Source of the DNA: Sulfurimonas sp. | GTDB lineage: Bacteria; Campylobacterota; Campylobacteria; Campylobacterales; Sulfurimonadaceae | Direction: 5' to 3' | Length of the DNA stretch: 7,620 bases | NCBI GenBank assembly: GCA_012963655.1 | Contig: DTVI01000163.1 | Location: 1-7,620, forward strand | Part shown: in pieces, positions 7,010 through 7,620 of the stretch | How the letters are laid out: each line of letters begins with the position of its first letter | Numbering within the stretch: position 1 is the first letter of the stretch | The notes under the pieces: model-generated | The model's input: the letters and a program-made list of their open reading frames with translations, nothing else | Told to the model about the DNA's origin: nothing | Databases searched by the model: none | Translations under genes and position numbers: made by a program

Positions 7010-7423
7010 ATGTATAAACTTAAAAAACTAAGCCTTCAATGGAATTATGATATTAGCGAAAATATGACTATAGCTCTGAGTACAGATCCTGTATTAGAAG
7101 CTTTTTTTACTATGAAAGATTGGGATTTTATTCGCCATTGTTTTAATGATTTATGGGAAGAAAACGAGTTTGAATATGAAGAAAAAAGCGTCGTATTTGA
7201 AGGTCAATATGTTAACTTATATGTTAATGACAATAAAACAAGCTTAGAAAAAGAAGAATGTTTAAGAGTCTTATCTCAGTTATACGATTTAATGATTATT
7301 GGGGCTAATGAAGACCATCATAATGTAAGGTATGAAACCTGGTGGCAAGAGTTTACAGAGGTGAACTATAAAATGAAATGCAAGATTGAGATGCAAGATA
7401 ATATTTATGAGGGAAGTCTCTGA
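7010..7423 (+). CDS. Conserved-looking acidic hypothetical protein
   Basis: This intact 137-residue cytoplasmic protein has no signal peptide or membrane segment. It is acidic and rich in aromatics, with a WDFIRHCFNDLWEENEFEYE stretch (about 38-57), VLSQLYDLMIIGANEDHH (about 86-103) and YETWWQEF (about 107-114). I do not recognise the family, and no catalytic motif is evident. The NEDHHNVRYETWWQ region, with paired His and Trp, is the part most likely to be functional. The ATG at 7010 lies 11 bases after the zinc-ribbon remnant, with only a weak purine-rich AAAAAGAA upstream. Its stop overlaps the next start (TGATG), which indicates an operon. It is the only intact gene of this three-gene set, so it may be under selection independently of its neighbours, or decay may not have reached it. 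Confidence 0.78.
   Translation: MYKLKKLSLQWNYDISENMTIALSTDPVLEAFFTMKDWDFIRHCFNDLWEENEFEYEEKSVVFEGQYVNLYVNDNKTSLEKEECLRVLSQLYDLMIIGANEDHHNVRYETWWQEFTEVNYKMKCKIEMQDNIYEGSL
7409..7416 (+). promoter_or_regulatory. Shine-Dalgarno for the Sel1-like gene
   Basis: GAGGGAAG, inside the end of the 137-residue gene, lies 6 bases before ATG 7423. Together with the TGATG stop/start overlap it fixes 7423 as the intended start and indicates translational coupling. Confidence 0.55.
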
Positions 7424-7620
7424 TGTGTACAGTAGTATTCAAGGCTCGTATGTTATCTTAGGCCAAGGCTCAACTCTTTTTAGCCCAACCTTCAAAGGCT
7501 GTAAAGTATTACAAAAAATCGTTATCTCAGGGTTGTTTGAAAGCCGGGACCGCCTTAGCCACCATGTATCTTAATGAAAATGAATTTAAAAATTATATTA
7601 AAGAGGGAAAAATACTGCTT
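7423..7620 (+). pseudogene. Sel1/TPR-like repeat protein gene with early amber stop, cut by window edge
   Basis: From ATG 7423 the frame reads MCTVVFKARMLS and then TAG at 7459. The same frame is open for the remaining 53 codons to the right edge: AKAQLFLAQPSKAVKYYKKS, then LSQGCLKAGTALATMYLNE, then NEFKNYIKEGKILL. The pattern KAVxYYKKSLSQGxxxAGTALAxMYL fits Sel1-like (TPR-related) helical repeats, which mediate protein contacts. A single substitution from AAG, GAG or CAG would restore the frame. The start is well supported by the Shine-Dalgarno and the TGATG overlap. Alternatives are that the gene restarts downstream of the stop or that the TAG is a sequence error. The spacing between LFLAQ and PSKAV is short for a complete Sel1 repeat, so family membership is moderately sure at best. 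Whether more lesions follow is not visible. Confidence 0.55.

Noticed and set aside
6692..7461. Stop-codon reassignment or readthrough explaining the in-frame TAG/TGA codons
   Set aside because: Intact genes here end normally at TGA (dnaE, 137-residue gene), TAG (aminopeptidase) and TAA (both kinases), and the frameshifts would remain unexplained.
7386..7574. 62-codon open frame overlapping the 137-residue gene and the Sel1-like gene
   Set aside because: It is another frame over two better-supported genes, with no ribosome-binding site and no recognisable motif.

Overview
The window looks like chromosomal DNA from a Campylobacterota (Epsilonproteobacteria) member, probably a free-living, flagellated Campylobacterales relative such as the Sulfurimonas/Sulfurovum/Arcobacter group. 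The reasons are the strong AT bias, a histidine kinase with the 'AHQWKQPLN' H-box common in that phylum, and a kinase closely resembling the Campylobacter/Helicobacter flagellar kinase FlgS. The genus is an inference from sequence style.

Layout. Bases 1-1574 hold the C-terminal part of dnaE (DNA polymerase III alpha), cut by the left edge. A two-transmembrane hypothetical protein (1564-2043) overlaps its end. Next comes an exported ankyrin-repeat gene broken by two frameshifts (2069-2678), overlapped by an intact M18 aminopeptidase gene (2665-3921). These four all point right. A six-transmembrane orphan histidine kinase (3931-5334, minus strand) converges on the aminopeptidase across a 9-base gap. 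It diverges from flgS (5425-6480) across a 90-base AT-rich promoter region.

Right of flgS is an apparent three-gene operon: a zinc-ribbon gene broken by two in-frame stops and one frameshift (6626-6998), an intact 137-residue acidic hypothetical (7010-7423), and a Sel1/TPR-like gene with an in-frame amber stop at codon 13 (7423 to the right edge).

The main observation is the uneven spread of lesions. Six inactivating changes fall in three short genes. The long genes (dnaE, aminopeptidase, both kinases) and two short hypotheticals are intact. This fits recent decay of dispensable genes better than uniform sequencing error, but only raw reads or a second isolate can settle it. A second observation is that the ankyrin gene, flgS and the zinc-ribbon gene each have a -10-like box 6-7 bases before an ATG and no Shine-Dalgarno, so leaderless transcripts are possible. 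I see no mobile element, CRISPR array, tRNA, rRNA or obvious new defence system.
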